Assembly (NCBI RefSeq): GCF_029846635.1
Contig: NZ_JARVTG010000002.1
Location: 971,501-1,035,500 of the forward strand
DNA from: Pokkaliibacter sp. MBI-7
GTDB taxonomy: Bacteria > Pseudomonadota > Gammaproteobacteria > Pseudomonadales > Balneatricaceae
Length of the DNA stretch: 64,000 nucleotides
Reading direction: 5' to 3'
The position numbers were made by a program, and so were the translations under genes. This document shows positions 25,065-34,499 of the stretch, piece after piece; positions within the stretch are counted from its first letter, which is position 1, and the number at the start of each line of letters is the position of its first letter. The notes beneath the pieces were generated by a model that did not search any database, was not told the origin of the DNA, and saw only the letters and a program-made list of their open reading frames with translations.

Positions 25065-25290
25065 TCAATGAAAATCGCGGGAACGGACGCCGAGCCCATG
25101 CAGCTGATCTCCCAGATCCGTCATGCGCCCGGCTATAGCGTGAATAACCTCCCCTCGCGCTCCAGCACCCCCTGTACCTGCAGCAGCCTGGCGGTCAGGA
25201 AGGGTTGCTTCTGGGCACGGGCGGTAGCCGACCAGACCACCACGTTAATGTTGCCGGTGTGGTCTTCCTCAGTCGGGATGGCCTGTCAGG
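25065..25290 (-). pseudogene. Remnant of the DnaE2/ImuC error-prone polymerase C-terminus
   Basis: Reading leftward from about 25290, one frame gives EEDHTGNINVVVWSATARAQ, then LLQVQGVLEREG before an early stop. The neighbouring frame continues VIHAIAGRMTDLG and ends GLGVRSRDFH. Together these match the C-terminal end of DnaE2-type polymerases (DETGNVNVVVW ... LEREGEVIH ... SRDFH). One base is missing around GAGGGGAGG near 25150. The rest of the gene (about 1000 residues) is absent here, so it is a deleted, frameshifted relic beside the PEBP gene. Confidence 0.75.
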
Positions 25291-25309
25291 CCCGCCCGGC
25301 TACCAGACC

Positions 25310-25939
25310 TTACCCCGCCACTGCCGGGTTCAGGGTGTATGTCCCTTCCATACTGGCCAGCCCCAGAATATGGCCGTCCAGTGCATCCAGTATGTTCTGC
25401 CCTGTCAGGCTGCCTTTGACTTCGATACCGGGTACGTCCAGCGCATAAACCGTGAAAACATAATGGTGGAGGATCTCATCATTCCAGGGTGGACAGGGGC
25501 CATCGTAGCCATAATAGGTGCCGCCCATATCTGCATCGCCATGGAACCAGGCCGTGTAGTCGTTAATGCCATGACGCAACCCTTCCGCGGCAGCGGGGCC
25601 TGCCTTGCCACGGGCAGTAATACCCGCACTCTGGCTGCCTTCGGCAATTTCATTCACCGTGGCGGGGATGTCCAGCAGCAGCCAGTGAAAGAAATCGACG
25701 CGAGGTAATGAAGCAGGCACAGCCTTGCCTTCCTGATTGACATCATCTCCCTTGCTCGGCACATCGTAATCGTGGCAGACCAGCACAAAGGATTGAGTGC
25801 CTGCCGGTGCATCACTCCAGGCCATATGGGGATTCACATTGTCGGACAGCGCCACATGGCTGTTCGGGTCCATCTTGCCGAAGGCAAAACGGGGCGGGAT
25901 CGCATCCCCATGTTTGAAGCTGGTACTGACTAATTTCAT
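25310..25939 (-). CDS. YbhB/YbcL-family PEBP-like protein
   Basis: A 209-residue phosphatidylethanolamine-binding-protein fold. It carries the conserved DVPSKGDD-type ligand pocket (SFVLVCHDYDVPSK), FHWLLLDIP and the block YDGPCPPWNDEILHHYVF, and ends LGLASMEGTYTL. Bacterial members are cytosolic and their ligands are unknown. No signal peptide. Downstream of it only the dnaE2 relic follows. Confidence 0.9.
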   Translation of the reverse strand: MKLVSTSFKHGDAIPPRFAFGKMDPNSHVALSDNVNPHMAWSDAPAGTQSFVLVCHDYDVPSKGDDVNQEGKAVPASLPRVDFFHWLLLDIPATVNEIAEGSQSAGITARGKAGPAAAEGLRHGINDYTAWFHGDADMGGTYYGYDGPCPPWNDEILHHYVFTVYALDVPGIEVKGSLTGQNILDALDGHILGLASMEGTYTLNPAVAG

Positions 25940-26247
25940 CTGTGGTCACCTGATTGTTGAAGAAAGAAAAACTACTCACAGTGATCTTGCACGGTAGTCG
26001 TGACGGCAGCCAATGCAACCTTTGTACCGTCAGCTCCTCGCCGATTGTACTCATGGGGTCAGAATAGAATCGATCAATATTTGCGGAAAAGACCGCCTCT
26101 CTGCCCTTCACAATCACCAATGTTTTCAATCACGAATATTTCAAATGTTAACGGGCCCATGCCCCGATCAAATCTGCCATTCACATAAGCCCTGTGTAAT
26201 CCCCTCCATCAGAAAACAATTTCAAGAACAACTGACCGGAGGCCGAG
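25940..26247. other. Intergenic region between divergent PEBP and ABC transporter genes
   Basis: A 308-bp divergent promoter region. I see no gene, hairpin terminator or clear operator in it. GGAGG lies six bases before the transporter start. Confidence 0.5.
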
Positions 26248-27759
26248 ATGCACGCGGCGATACCGACTCCTGCCGAACTGACCCCGCTGCTGGTGATGCA
26301 AAACATCGGCAAACGCTTCGGCGCAGTACATGCCCTCAAGGGCGTGGATCTGCAACTCTATCCGGGGGAAATCCTGGCGTTGATGGGCGAGAACGGCGCA
26401 GGCAAAAGCACGCTGATGAAGGTTCTGTCCGGTGTATATCAGGCTGATGACGGCAGCATCCTGCTGGATGGCAAGGCCTGCCAGCTGAAAGGCCCCGCCG
26501 ATGCCATAGCGGCAGGTATCTCCATCATCCATCAGGAAATCAAGCTCTCGCCCAATCTCACCGTGGCGGAAAACCTGTTTCTCGGTGCCGAGCTGAAAAA
26601 AGGCTGGCGCGTGGATCGTGCCGCCATGAATCGGGAGGCCACGCAGGTACTGCAGCGCCTGTCGTGCAGTTTTGCCGCTGACTGCAAGGTCGCCAGCCTG
26701 TCCATTGCTGAACAGCAACAGGTGGAAATCGCCCGGGCACTGTTAAGGCAGTGCCGGGTGCTGGTGATGGACGAACCCACCGCTGCACTTTCCAACCGAG
26801 AAACCGAGGCCCTGTTCCGGGTGATCCGCCAGCTGCGTGACCAGGGGCTGGCCATCGTCTACATCAGCCACCGTATGGCTGAAATCTATGCTCTGGCTGA
26901 CCGGGTCAGCGTACTGCGCGACGGCACCTATATCGGTACGCTGGAAAAGCAGCAGATTGATGCTGAACGCCTGGTACAGATGATGGTTGGCCGCCCGCTC
27001 ACCTCGCTGTATCAGAAAAGCCAGCCTCACGCTTTTGGCGACACCGTGCTGCAAATCGACGGCCTGACCGACGGGACTGACGTCGCCCCCTGCTCGCTCA
27101 GCCTGCGCGCAGGTGAAGTGGTCGGTCTGGCCGGTCTGGTGGGCTCAGGCCGCACCGAGCTGGCAAAACTGATCTTTGGTGCAAGCAAGGCCAGTGCCGG
27201 CTCGCTCTCCATGCAGGGCCGGACCATGCAATTCAGACATCCGCAGGATGCCATCAACGCAGGCATTGGCTATCTCACCGAAGACCGCAAGGAGCTGGGC
27301 CTGTTCCTCGATATGAGTGCCCGCGACAACATGCTGCTCAACGTGTTACCGAGCTTTTCCTGGCTGGGCTGGCTTAAACATCCCCGCCTCAATCAGCGCG
27401 CGGATGAATGCATTGACGAGCTTAAGGTCAAGGTTGCCCATCGCAACGTCAGCGCAGGCTCCCTCTCCGGCGGTAATCAACAGAAGCTGCTGGTAGCACG
27501 CTGGATGGAAATCGCCCCCAAAGTGCTGATTCTCGACGAGCCAACCCGCGGCGTGGATATCGGCGCCAAAAGTGAAATCTACCGGGCCATCAGTGAGCTG
27601 GCCCTGCGTGGTGTGGCGGTGCTGATGATTTCCAGCGAGTTGCCGGAAATTCTGGCCATGAGTGACCGGGTACTGGTCATGCGCGATGGCCATATCGCCG
27701 GTGAGCTGCCGGGCAACACCACTCAGGAAGCCATCATGGCGCTGGCTACCGCGGCCTGA
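26248..27759 (+). CDS. Ribose-type sugar ABC transporter, ATP-binding protein
   Basis: A 503-residue tandem ATPase of the RbsA/MglA class. The first nucleotide-binding domain has Walker A GENGAGKST and signature region LSIAEQQQVEIARAL with VLVMDEPTAAL. The second has a degenerate Walker A (GLVGSGRTEL) but a full signature SGGNQQKLLVARW and LILDEPTRGVD. Only one site is therefore expected to be fully active, as usual in this class. First gene of a three-gene operon with permease and binding protein. The exact sugar cannot be told. Confidence 0.92.
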   Translation: MHAAIPTPAELTPLLVMQNIGKRFGAVHALKGVDLQLYPGEILALMGENGAGKSTLMKVLSGVYQADDGSILLDGKACQLKGPADAIAAGISIIHQEIKLSPNLTVAENLFLGAELKKGWRVDRAAMNREATQVLQRLSCSFAADCKVASLSIAEQQQVEIARALLRQCRVLVMDEPTAALSNRETEALFRVIRQLRDQGLAIVYISHRMAEIYALADRVSVLRDGTYIGTLEKQQIDAERLVQMMVGRPLTSLYQKSQPHAFGDTVLQIDGLTDGTDVAPCSLSLRAGEVVGLAGLVGSGRTELAKLIFGASKASAGSLSMQGRTMQFRHPQDAINAGIGYLTEDRKELGLFLDMSARDNMLLNVLPSFSWLGWLKHPRLNQRADECIDELKVKVAHRNVSAGSLSGGNQQKLLVARWMEIAPKVLILDEPTRGVDIGAKSEIYRAISELALRGVAVLMISSELPEILAMSDRVLVMRDGHIAGELPGNTTQEAIMALATAA

Positions 27760-27788
27760 ACCGAATTCCCTGCGTTACGGAGTCACCA

Positions 27789-28775
27789 ATGAATACAACA
27801 ACACTGACCGCTACGGCTCAGCCCGGGAAACCACGCGAGCTGAAAAACATCATGCGGGCGATGGGCATCCTGCCGGTGCTGATCATCCTGGCGTTGATCT
27901 TCTCGCTGATGTCTGAAAACTTCCTGACTCAGGACAACCTGCTCAATATCGCCCGGCAGGCTTCCATCAATATCGTGCTGGCCGCAGGCATGACCTTTGT
28001 CATTCTGACGGGGGGAATCGATCTGTCGGTCGGCGCCATTCTCGGCTCCTCCGCAGTGGTCGCCCTCGCTCTGAGCCTTGACCCCGGATTTGCCGGATGG
28101 AGCGTCCCCCTTACCCTGCTGACGGGTCTGGGCATGGGTCTTGCCAATGGCCTGCTGATTGCCTTTGTCGGGCTGCCGCCCTTTATCGTCACCCTGGGTT
28201 CCTTTACCGCCCTGCGTGGCGTGGCCTACCTGCTGGCAGACGGCCAGACCCTGTTCAATGCCGACATCAGCTTTGCCTGGATCGGCAACGATTATCTTGG
28301 CCCCTTCCCCTGGCTGGTCATCATTGCACTGGCCGTCATTCTGGTCAGCTGGCTGATTCTGCACCACACCGTGCTCGGCGTACGCATCTATGCCGTTGGC
28401 GGCAACATGCAGGCGGCCCGTCTTACCGGTATCAAGGTCGGCGGCATTCTGCTGTTCGTCTATGCCATCAGCGGCCTGTTCTCTGCCCTTGGCGGGCTGA
28501 TGAGCGCCTCACGCCTGTACAGTGCCAACGGCAATCTGGGTATCGGCTATGAGCTGGATGCCATCGCCGCGGTAATTCTGGGCGGGACCAGCTTTGTCGG
28601 CGGTGTCGGCACCATCATCGGCACCCTGATTGGCGCGCTGATCATCGCCACCCTCAACAATGGACTGGTACTGATGGATGTGTCTTACTTCTGGCAGCTC
28701 GTCATCAAAGGGGCTGTCATCATCCTCGCTGTGATCCTCGACAAGTATCGCAGCTCCTCGGGTGCCCGCACCTGA
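27789..28775 (+). CDS. Ribose-type sugar ABC transporter, permease
   Basis: A 328-residue RbsC-class permease with eight to ten hydrophobic segments. It has the family motifs MTFVILTGGIDLSVGAILG, GLPPFIVTLGSFTALRG, YAVGGNMQAARLTGIKV and LGGTSFVGGVGTIIGTLIGA. It follows the ATPase gene by 29 bp. It forms the membrane channel with two copies per transporter. Confidence 0.93.
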   Translation: MNTTTLTATAQPGKPRELKNIMRAMGILPVLIILALIFSLMSENFLTQDNLLNIARQASINIVLAAGMTFVILTGGIDLSVGAILGSSAVVALALSLDPGFAGWSVPLTLLTGLGMGLANGLLIAFVGLPPFIVTLGSFTALRGVAYLLADGQTLFNADISFAWIGNDYLGPFPWLVIIALAVILVSWLILHHTVLGVRIYAVGGNMQAARLTGIKVGGILLFVYAISGLFSALGGLMSASRLYSANGNLGIGYELDAIAAVILGGTSFVGGVGTIIGTLIGALIIATLNNGLVLMDVSYFWQLVIKGAVIILAVILDKYRSSSGART

Positions 28776-28848
28776 GGGCGTACACAACGCCCTCACCGGA
28801 CCACCCCCATTCGATCCAACGAGCAATCCCTGAACGAGAACGTACACG

Positions 28849-29781
28849 ATGAAAAAAATGCTAAAAACCAGTGTCGCTGCCGTATTTGCTGCCAGCCTTG
28901 GCATCACCGCTGCTCAGGCCACCGAGCTGAAATCCATCGGTTTGTCAGTCTCTGACCTGGGTAACCCTTTCTTTGTGCAGATTGCTAAGGGCGCGGAAAA
29001 GAAAGCCAAAGAACTCGGCGGTGATAACGTCAAGGTGACCGTGGTGTCCAGCGCCTACGATCTGCAGCGTCAGGTCAGCCAGATCGACGACTTTATCGCC
29101 AAGAAAGTCGACCTGATTCTGATTTCTGCTGCTGATCCGAAAGGGATTGCCCCAGCCGTCATGCGTGCCAAAGCGGCAGGCATCAAGGTACTGGCAGTCG
29201 ATGTAGCAGCCGAAGGTGCCGATGCCACCATCACCACCAACAACGTTCAGGCTGGTGATATTGCCTGTGAGTTTCTGGCCAAGCAGATGGAATACAAGGG
29301 TGACGTGGTGATCATCAACGGCCCACCCGTATCCGCCGTGGTTGATCGCGTCGAAGGCTGCAAGAACGTGTTGAGCAAGTACCCCGATATCAAGCTGCTG
29401 TCAGACAAGCAGAACGCAGGTGGCAGCCGTGAAGGCGGGCTGGAGAAAATGACCTCGCTGCTCACCGCCTACCCCAAACTGAAAGGCGTCTTTGCCATCA
29501 ATGACCCAACCGCTATCGGTGCGGAACTGGCCGCCAAGCAGGCACGTCGCAGCGACTTCATCATCACCAGCGTCGATGGTGCACCGGTAGCACAGGAAGA
29601 CCTGAAGAAACCTGAATCCATGCTGGTGGCCACTGCAGCCCAGTTCCCCAACCTGATGGCGGAAAAAGCCGTTGAAGTGGGATACGGCATGCTCAACGGC
29701 ACCATGCCTGACCAGCAGGTCATCCTGATTCCGGCTGAACTGGTCAACAAAGACAACGTCAAGGATTACCGTGGCTGGTAA
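28849..29781 (+). CDS. Ribose-type sugar ABC transporter, periplasmic binding protein
   Basis: A 310-residue protein with signal peptide (cleavage after AAQA near residue 24) and the periplasmic binding protein type-I fold. Recognisable segments are IGLSVSDLGNPFFVQIAKGA, DLILISAADPKGI, GVFAINDPTAIGAELAA and SVDGAPVAQEDL. Related to ribose/allose/xylose-type binding proteins. The ligand is not determined. Last gene of the operon, followed by a strong terminator. Confidence 0.92.
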   Translation: MKKMLKTSVAAVFAASLGITAAQATELKSIGLSVSDLGNPFFVQIAKGAEKKAKELGGDNVKVTVVSSAYDLQRQVSQIDDFIAKKVDLILISAADPKGIAPAVMRAKAAGIKVLAVDVAAEGADATITTNNVQAGDIACEFLAKQMEYKGDVVIINGPPVSAVVDRVEGCKNVLSKYPDIKLLSDKQNAGGSREGGLEKMTSLLTAYPKLKGVFAINDPTAIGAELAAKQARRSDFIITSVDGAPVAQEDLKKPESMLVATAAQFPNLMAEKAVEVGYGMLNGTMPDQQVILIPAELVNKDNVKDYRGW

Positions 29782-29830
29782 TTGACGCCTCCACGCTCCG
29801 TCTTTCGGAACAAGCTGTTATCACCCTTTG

Positions 29831-29863
29831 CAGGCCCGATGCTGTTTATCGGGCCTGTTTTTT
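29831..29863 (+). terminator. Strong rho-independent terminator after ABC transporter operon
   Basis: CAGGCCCGAT and ATCGGGCCTG form a 10-bp stem with loop GCTGTTT, followed by six T residues. Confidence 0.95.
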
Positions 29864-29951
29864 AGCCATCTAAACACAACGCCCCAGGCCGAACCCGATC
29901 AGGCATTTGCGCCACTCAAGGCATCAAAGTCATGCAGATTGAGGGAAAACC

Positions 29952-31124
29952 ATGGCGCAGCCCACCACTCTGGCCTTTGCCTATATCGAAGAGTTCCGTT
30001 GTCTGACAGACCGCTGCCCGGATAACTGTTGCCATGATGACTGGCGCATCGCCATCGATGAAAAGCACGCCAGGCTGTACCAGCACACCTACCCGGCCCT
30101 GTATGACATCATCGCCAAAGATGACTCGGGCTATCATATGCGCCGCGACAAGGCGCAGTGCCCGGCACTGGATCAGGGCCTTTGCGCCATTCACCGCGAC
30201 TATGGCGAATCCCTGCTGTCCGATACCTGCATGAACTACCCGCGCATGTACCGCGCCTTCGACCACTTCCAGACCAAGGCAGGCACCCTCAGCTGTCCCG
30301 AAATTGCCCGCAAGTGCCTGACAGATGCTCACCCTTTCGCACTGGTTGACAGTGTACTGCCTGACCATCATCAGGACGGCCAGGGGCTGATTCAGCAACA
30401 GACGCAGGGGCTGGATGCCTCCCGCTGGCAACAGCTACAGACGGCGCTGATTGGCCAGATACTGGATAGTGAACGGAGCCTGCCAGAGGTATTACAGCGG
30501 TTAGCCCTGCAGGTGGAAGCGATGGAGCAGCAGCCTGTGACCGAGTGGCAAACACTGTTCGACAGCCCGGTCGCACGGCAGCCAGCCAGTAATGCCAATA
30601 CGCCCGGCTCTTCCACCTTGCCTCTGGTCGTCCTGCTGGAGCAGCTGGATCGGCCCGGCACACCGGAAAGTATGCGTCAGGGCGTCCTCAATGCCTTTGA
30701 TGTGCTGCCCACCGAAGGCCAGCCTGAGTTTCGTCTGCAACCGCGTTATCAGCACTACTATGCTCAGTTCAGCAAAGCGCTGGATCAGCGACTGCAGCGC
30801 TATACCGCCGCAGAAATAACCCGAACCGGCTTTCCGCTGTTGTCCAACACCTCGGCCGGTCAGGATTACGGCCTTAGCCTGCGCGAATGGTTCCATACCC
30901 TGGTGATCCGGGTCATGTCACTGCGCTTACTGGTGGTCATCAACAGCGGCAATAGCGATGCGACAGCCCTGGCAACAGATGAGCAGTGGGTGGAGTGGGT
31001 CTATCAATTCAGCCGCAAGGTGAATCACCAGCCTGTTGGCCCCTGTGAACTGGCGTTGCGACTGGAACTGAATGAGCAGGGACTGCCCCGTCTGGCGACT
31101 TGTCTGGATTTCAACGCTTTATAG
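29952..31124 (+). CDS. fliB: Flagellin lysine-N-methylase, FliB family
   Basis: A 390-residue protein. The cysteine pattern CLTDRCPDNCCHDDWRIAI, then CPAL, CAIH, and LLSDTCMNYPRM is diagnostic of the YkgJ-related FliB family, probably holding an iron-sulphur or metal centre. FliB methylates lysines on flagellin at the filament surface. In this region it is not next to flagellar genes. The start at 29952 is supported by GAGGG upstream. Confidence 0.88.
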   Translation: MAQPTTLAFAYIEEFRCLTDRCPDNCCHDDWRIAIDEKHARLYQHTYPALYDIIAKDDSGYHMRRDKAQCPALDQGLCAIHRDYGESLLSDTCMNYPRMYRAFDHFQTKAGTLSCPEIARKCLTDAHPFALVDSVLPDHHQDGQGLIQQQTQGLDASRWQQLQTALIGQILDSERSLPEVLQRLALQVEAMEQQPVTEWQTLFDSPVARQPASNANTPGSSTLPLVVLLEQLDRPGTPESMRQGVLNAFDVLPTEGQPEFRLQPRYQHYYAQFSKALDQRLQRYTAAEITRTGFPLLSNTSAGQDYGLSLREWFHTLVIRVMSLRLLVVINSGNSDATALATDEQWVEWVYQFSRKVNHQPVGPCELALRLELNEQGLPRLATCLDFNAL

Positions 31125-31271
31125 TGATTTGTCGGCGGTGGCGTTTCCCCGCTTTCAGCAAACAATTCAGCCATACAAAGCTGAACAGAAGAAAGCTTTG
31201 GAAAGGCAAGCCTGGTAGAAGAAAGTTCAGTAGAGGAAAACTCAGTAAAAGCACGTATCAGGAAAATAGCA

Positions 31272-31295
31272 CTGAGCCCTCGGGAGAGGGCTCAG
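31272..31295 (+). terminator. Stem-loop between convergent fliB and GGDEF-EAL genes
   Basis: CTGAGCCCTC and GAGGGCTCAG pair perfectly (10 bp) around GGGA. No T-run follows, but position between convergent genes suits a bidirectional terminator. Confidence 0.6.
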
Positions 31296-31420
31296 CCTGC
31301 CGGATAGCAGAAAGCAGGGCGATTGACCTGCCTTGCCCTGTACTTCAGAACCTCATTGTATAAACGAAGATAGCATCAGCGACGGATCCGGCTGTTGCCG
31401 CCCCCACGCCGAATACATCC

Positions 31421-33508
31421 TTATGTCCCCACACCACTTCTCACCCGCTCCCGGTCAGCAGAGCGATTTCTTGCCACCAGAATCTGGGTGGCCTGCATGG
31501 CGGGCACCGGGCGACTGAAGAAGTAGCCCTGCATCTGGTCACAGCCAATATCGCGCAGCAATTTGGCCTGCATTTCGTCTTCCACTCCTTCAGCAATGAC
31601 TTCCATATTCAGCGCCTCGCCAATCGCCACCACGGCTTTGATCAGGGCCAGACTTTCGCGGCCGTTGTTCAGGCGGGAGACAAAGCTGCGGTCCACCTTA
31701 ATGCGATTGAAGGGGAAGCAATGCAGATAGGACAGCGAAGAGTAGCCGGTGCCGAAATCATCAATAGCCAGCAGGAAGCCCACCCGCAGCAACTGCTGCA
31801 GCCGGGTACGCATCACTTCGGTGGTTTCCAGCAGTGAGCCCTCGGTCAGCTCCAGCTCAATGCTGCCTTCCGGCAGGGCAAAGCGCTCCAGAATGGCACA
31901 GAGACTAGCCATGGCCGGTTCATTGCGAAGCTGATAGCCCGACAAATTAATGCTGACACGCAGGTCTGGCTTGATCCTCTGCCACTCGGTCAGCTGGGTG
32001 CAGACCTCAGTCAACACCCATTCACCAATGGGGATGATCAGGCCGCAGTCTTCTGCAATGCCGATAAACTCACTGGGTGCAATGGCGCCGAGTTCGGGGT
32101 GATGCCAGCGTAACAGCGCTTCAAAACCAAACAGCTCATGGCTCTGCGAGCCGTACAGCGGCTGATATTCCAATACCAGCTGACGCTGCTGGATAGCATC
32201 GTGCAGGTCATGCTCCAGGCGAAACTTGATATCCATGTCGTCAACGCTGCCGGGCAGGTAGAGACAGTAGGCATTCTTGCCCTGCTCCTTGGCCTGATAC
32301 ATGGCCATATCGGCATAGCGCACCAGTGAGTGCTTGTCCTTAGCCTGTTCGGGATAAAGACAGGCACCAATACTGGCAGTGACAAAGACCTTGGTGTTCG
32401 CCACGTTGAAAGACGGTGACATCACCTCCAGCAGGCGATTACCCAGATACTCCAGCTGACTGCTGCTGGCCTGATGCTGAATGATGATGGCAAATTCATC
32501 ACCACCCAGCCGGCACACCATGTCATGCCCACGCACACTGGACTGCAGGCGTTCAGCTACCAGTCGCAGCAGATCATCACCGGCCTCATGGCCAAGGGTA
32601 TCATTGATTTTCTTGAAGCCATCCAGATCGATAAACAGCACCGCACAGCTGCCTGACTGAAGCTCCGCCTGAAGAACAACCTCTTCCAGCTTTTCCTTGA
32701 AGTAATGGCGGTTGTGCAGAGAGGTGACGTTGTCGTAGTAAGCCAGCTGATTGAGCCGAAACTCCGCCAGCTTGCGTTGCTCAAGCTCCTCACTCAAGCG
32801 CGAGTGGTGGCGCTGAAGCTGGCCCATCATCCGGTTAAAACTGTGGGCCAGCTGCCCCACTTCATTGTCAGGCAGTACATCAGCACGCAGACTGAAGTCC
32901 TGATACTTCTCAACTTTCTGGGTGAGCTGGAACAGCTGATACAGGGGCTTGGTCAGGCGGGTGGCAAAGCGCCACCAGAGCTGATGAGAGACTGCCAGTG
33001 CGATAATCACCGCCAGCAGGCCGAACAACAGGTCAAAACCCAGACTGCGATAAAGTGCGGCCAGACTGTTTTCAAGAGCGAGGGTGCCGATCACCTGCTC
33101 GTGCAGCGTCACAGGGTGATAAAGCGTCAGGCTGCACCAGCTGAGATGCCAACCCTGCCCGTTCGCCTGCAACGGCTGGCAGGTCGTGTCACCTGCCCGC
33201 GCAAAATGTCCGAGCACTTGCCCATCCGGCAGGAACACGGATGCCTGACGAATAGCGGGCACCACCTCCAGCGCCGATAGTACCTCCTGCGCATCGCCTT
33301 TGTCGCCAAAAACAATGGCAGCGGCGATGTTGCGCCCGGTAATGCTGGCATTCACCTGCATATCTGCCAGCAAAGCCTGACGCTTGCCAAGCACTTCATA
33401 ACTCAGGGTGCATATCAGCAATATCGCCAGTGCCAGTGCGGTCAGACGCACCCCCAGCATCACCAGCTGCCAGCGAATCGTGCGGTATTTTGTCTCAGTG
33501 GTCGCCAT
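31421..33508 (-). CDS. GGDEF-EAL cyclic-di-GMP enzyme, YfiN-like front end
   Basis: About 695 residues from ATG 33508. Two membrane segments (about 20-40 and 155-180) bracket a periplasmic domain, followed by HAMP. The GGDEF domain has an intact LGGDEFAI active site and the EAL domain has FEALLRWHHPELG, IDDFGTGYSSL and VKVDRSF-type motifs, so both activities are possible. The gene follows a YfiR-like gene by 19 bp. In the known YfiBNR system, YfiR inhibits the periplasmic face of the cyclase YfiN. An EAL domain on the partner is a variation. Confidence 0.9.
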   Translation of the reverse strand: MATTETKYRTIRWQLVMLGVRLTALALAILLICTLSYEVLGKRQALLADMQVNASITGRNIAAAIVFGDKGDAQEVLSALEVVPAIRQASVFLPDGQVLGHFARAGDTTCQPLQANGQGWHLSWCSLTLYHPVTLHEQVIGTLALENSLAALYRSLGFDLLFGLLAVIIALAVSHQLWWRFATRLTKPLYQLFQLTQKVEKYQDFSLRADVLPDNEVGQLAHSFNRMMGQLQRHHSRLSEELEQRKLAEFRLNQLAYYDNVTSLHNRHYFKEKLEEVVLQAELQSGSCAVLFIDLDGFKKINDTLGHEAGDDLLRLVAERLQSSVRGHDMVCRLGGDEFAIIIQHQASSSQLEYLGNRLLEVMSPSFNVANTKVFVTASIGACLYPEQAKDKHSLVRYADMAMYQAKEQGKNAYCLYLPGSVDDMDIKFRLEHDLHDAIQQRQLVLEYQPLYGSQSHELFGFEALLRWHHPELGAIAPSEFIGIAEDCGLIIPIGEWVLTEVCTQLTEWQRIKPDLRVSINLSGYQLRNEPAMASLCAILERFALPEGSIELELTEGSLLETTEVMRTRLQQLLRVGFLLAIDDFGTGYSSLSYLHCFPFNRIKVDRSFVSRLNNGRESLALIKAVVAIGEALNMEVIAEGVEDEMQAKLLRDIGCDQMQGYFFSRPVPAMQATQILVARNRSADRERVRSGVGT

Positions 33509-33527
33509 CTCATCTCCCTCTCTGGCG

Positions 33528-34127
33528 CTAGCGCGAAGCCACATCATTGGCCAGCTTCAACAGGCGGGCGCTGAAGTTCAGCCCCACATTGCGTGCTGCA
33601 TACAGATTGATATCGAACTGCAGACGGTTGTCCCGGTTGGCCAGACCAATCATGAAGCCACGGGGTACGCCTTCTTCTCCGTCGGCCACCGTCAGCACCG
33701 GCAACGATGCCAGCTTGTGCAATGCCTGACTGAGGCTGTCCTGATGTTCGCTGTCGAGAAAAAACATGCGGCAACTGCTCCAGTCCTGATCCAGTTCGGT
33801 ATGGACAATCTCTACCCGTGAGCCCTGCTGCACGGGTTTGCCCTCCAGTCGGTGCAGGGCTTCGTCCATCGAGGAGTCGCCCAGCACACAGAGGCGGAAC
33901 GGCGCACCAATACGCTCGGGCCATTCAGTAAACAGCGCAAAGTTATAGAGATAGGCCGCCTTGACCGAACGGCTGGCCGTATCAGCAAGGCAGCTACTGG
34001 CCAGCAACCCGGCCAGGGAGGCGACGATGATCAGCAGATGCAGGGAAACGAAGCGCCGGACGGACCTGCGGAACGTCTTGGATCTGCCCCCTTCCATGTC
34101 GTGCAATGTGCCTTGCTGATGAATCAT
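33528..34127 (-). CDS. YfiR-family periplasmic protein
   Basis: A 199-residue DUF4154/YfiR protein. After an N-terminal hydrophobic anchor or signal (LHLLIIVASLAGLLASSCLA) comes VKAAYLYNFALFTEWPERIG, the family hallmark. LCVLGD, VLTVADGEEGVPRGFMIGL and NVGLNFSARLLKLA follow. It is expected in the periplasm, repressing the sensor domain of the GGDEF-EAL enzyme encoded directly downstream. Start at 34127 has GGTGG upstream; 34097 is an alternative. Confidence 0.87.
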   Translation of the reverse strand: MIHQQGTLHDMEGGRSKTFRRSVRRFVSLHLLIIVASLAGLLASSCLADTASRSVKAAYLYNFALFTEWPERIGAPFRLCVLGDSSMDEALHRLEGKPVQQGSRVEIVHTELDQDWSSCRMFFLDSEHQDSLSQALHKLASLPVLTVADGEEGVPRGFMIGLANRDNRLQFDINLYAARNVGLNFSARLLKLANDVASR

Positions 34128-34352
34128 TTACCGCCACCTGCTGCTCAATAGGTGTTCAGGATCTACTGCGTATGTGCGCCCGGTTTAACCTGCAATCAGA
34201 TAATCGTTACCTGCTGGCAATAGGTGGTCAGAGTTCAGGTCTGTGTTCCCTTCCTGTCGCTCAATTACTGAGCAATCTGACTATTTGCAGCCCCCGCTGA
34301 TACTGCGCGGATCTGACCGGACGGTATAAAAGGAAGGAGTACTGCAAATCTT

Positions 34353-34370
34353 TGTAGGGCTTTCCCTACA
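34353..34370. promoter_or_regulatory. Palindrome TGTAGG-N6-CCTACA upstream of lysR
   Basis: An 18-bp perfect-arm palindrome about 130 bp before the lysR start. The same arms and spacing occur at 36398-36415 upstream of the sigma gene. NarL/FixJ-class regulators such as GacA bind TGTAAG-N6-CTTACA, which is the nearest known shape. A LysR T-N11-A reading is also possible. The rest of the 372-bp gap (34128-34499) shows no gene. Confidence 0.6.
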
Positions 34371-34499
34371 TATCATGAAGTCAATATTTCAACTGACAGC
34401 TCCAATATACTTAAACGTTTGAGCCGCAATTGATGGCAGATATTTTTTTAGGGATATTGGCTGGAATGTTTTTTCGCATCACGCAGTACAGGCCGCCTC

